Source of the DNA: Stenotrophomonas sp. SAU14A_NAIMI4_5
GTDB lineage: Bacteria; Pseudomonadota; Gammaproteobacteria; Xanthomonadales; Xanthomonadaceae
Direction of reading: 5' to 3'
DNA length: 64,000 nt
NCBI RefSeq assembly: GCF_003086795.1
Contig: NZ_CP026003.1
Location: 3,460,579-3,524,578, forward strand
Positions within the stretch are counted from its first letter, which is position 1; every line of letters starts with the position of its first letter. Both the position numbers and the translations under genes were made by a program. The notes under the pieces were generated by a model, which saw only the letters and a list, made by a program, of their open reading frames with translations, made no database searches and was not told the DNA's origin. Shown here in pieces: positions 63,689 through 64,000 of this stretch.

Positions 63689-64000
63689 TCGATGCTCCTG
63701 GGCTGATAACACGTGAAACGTTGAACTAGATGTCGCCTCGCGGGTTCCATGCCGGCGCTCTGCTTCGAGCGGCGCAGAGGGGCGGAGGGGCTTGGCCCTT
63801 TCAGGAAAATGCTAATCGCGGGGATTTGGCCCAATAGTAGCCTGCCCTGGTGCTGGTCCCACCCGGTGTTCCTGGTTTCTTGGGGACGGGTCCGTTGCTC
63901 GACCCTTCGACAGTTCTCGGCGCAGCTGAGGTGCACGCGAGCCGATGTCCCTCCCGCTCCCGAGATCCCGAGTAACGTGCAGATCCCGTCGTCGGCTGAG
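63689..64000. other. Right end of window, no supported gene
   Basis: The last 312 nt show no gene with a ribosome site or family similarity, no tRNA and no copy of the 18-nt tRNA-Gly end. The island, if correctly read, continues beyond this point. Confidence 0.5.

Overview
The window looks like a Stenotrophomonas (maltophilia-complex) chromosome. The evidence is the very GC-rich coding sequence, the xanthomonad gene order (pilS-pilR, pilB, two pilins, pilC-pilD-coaE), and many short intergenic palindromes that begin with GTAG, which fit the SMAG repeat family of S. maltophilia.

Layout, core part (1 to about 45,340). The window opens with the 5' end of clpB (minus) behind a sigma-32 type promoter. 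A FecI/FecR/TonB-receptor cassette follows, with a di-heme peroxidase downstream. Next come an aspartyl-protease family protein, a DUF3014 protein, a glutathione S-transferase, an NCS2-like permease, poxB, two small exported proteins and a second TonB-dependent receptor. A trehalose operon (otsB, GH15 hydrolase, otsA) precedes rluD-pgeF-DCC, which diverges from bamD. Then come nadE, sucCD and the type IV pilus block. In that block PilS/PilR are encoded 3-4 kb from a pilA gene that carries a clear sigma-54 promoter, and pilB, pilC and the prepilin peptidase pilD lie alongside. After coaE and an AI-2E family transporter come a 50-bp tandem palindrome array, a two-component system, two tandem paralogous exported proteins (one broken by an amber codon), rimK and a small protein.

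Layout, accessory part (about 45,340 to the end). At 45,342 there is an 18-nt copy of the 3' end of a tRNA-Gly(CCC) gene followed by a terminator, but no tRNA body. This is what one boundary of an integrated element looks like. To its right the base composition drops, I saw no GTAG palindromes, and the genes are accessory. They are an Mrr-type nuclease with a NYN-LOTUS protein, a MobQ relaxase with an RSF1010/pSC101-like oriT, a strikingly AT-rich patatin-like lipase, a minus-strand cluster (HEPN-like protein, small unknowns, a Shedu/DUF4263 nuclease and a uracil-DNA-glycosylase-superfamily protein), a tyrosine integrase, a 1275-residue nuclease-STAND ATPase and an RX4H HEPN protein. I read it as a mobilizable defence island whose far end is outside the window.

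The most interesting point is the UDG-like plus Shedu pair. Just downstream lies a second, degraded copy in which the C-terminal part of the UDG-like gene is fused in frame to the C-terminal part of the Shedu gene. The two genes were therefore duplicated in the same order, which suggests they work as one unit.
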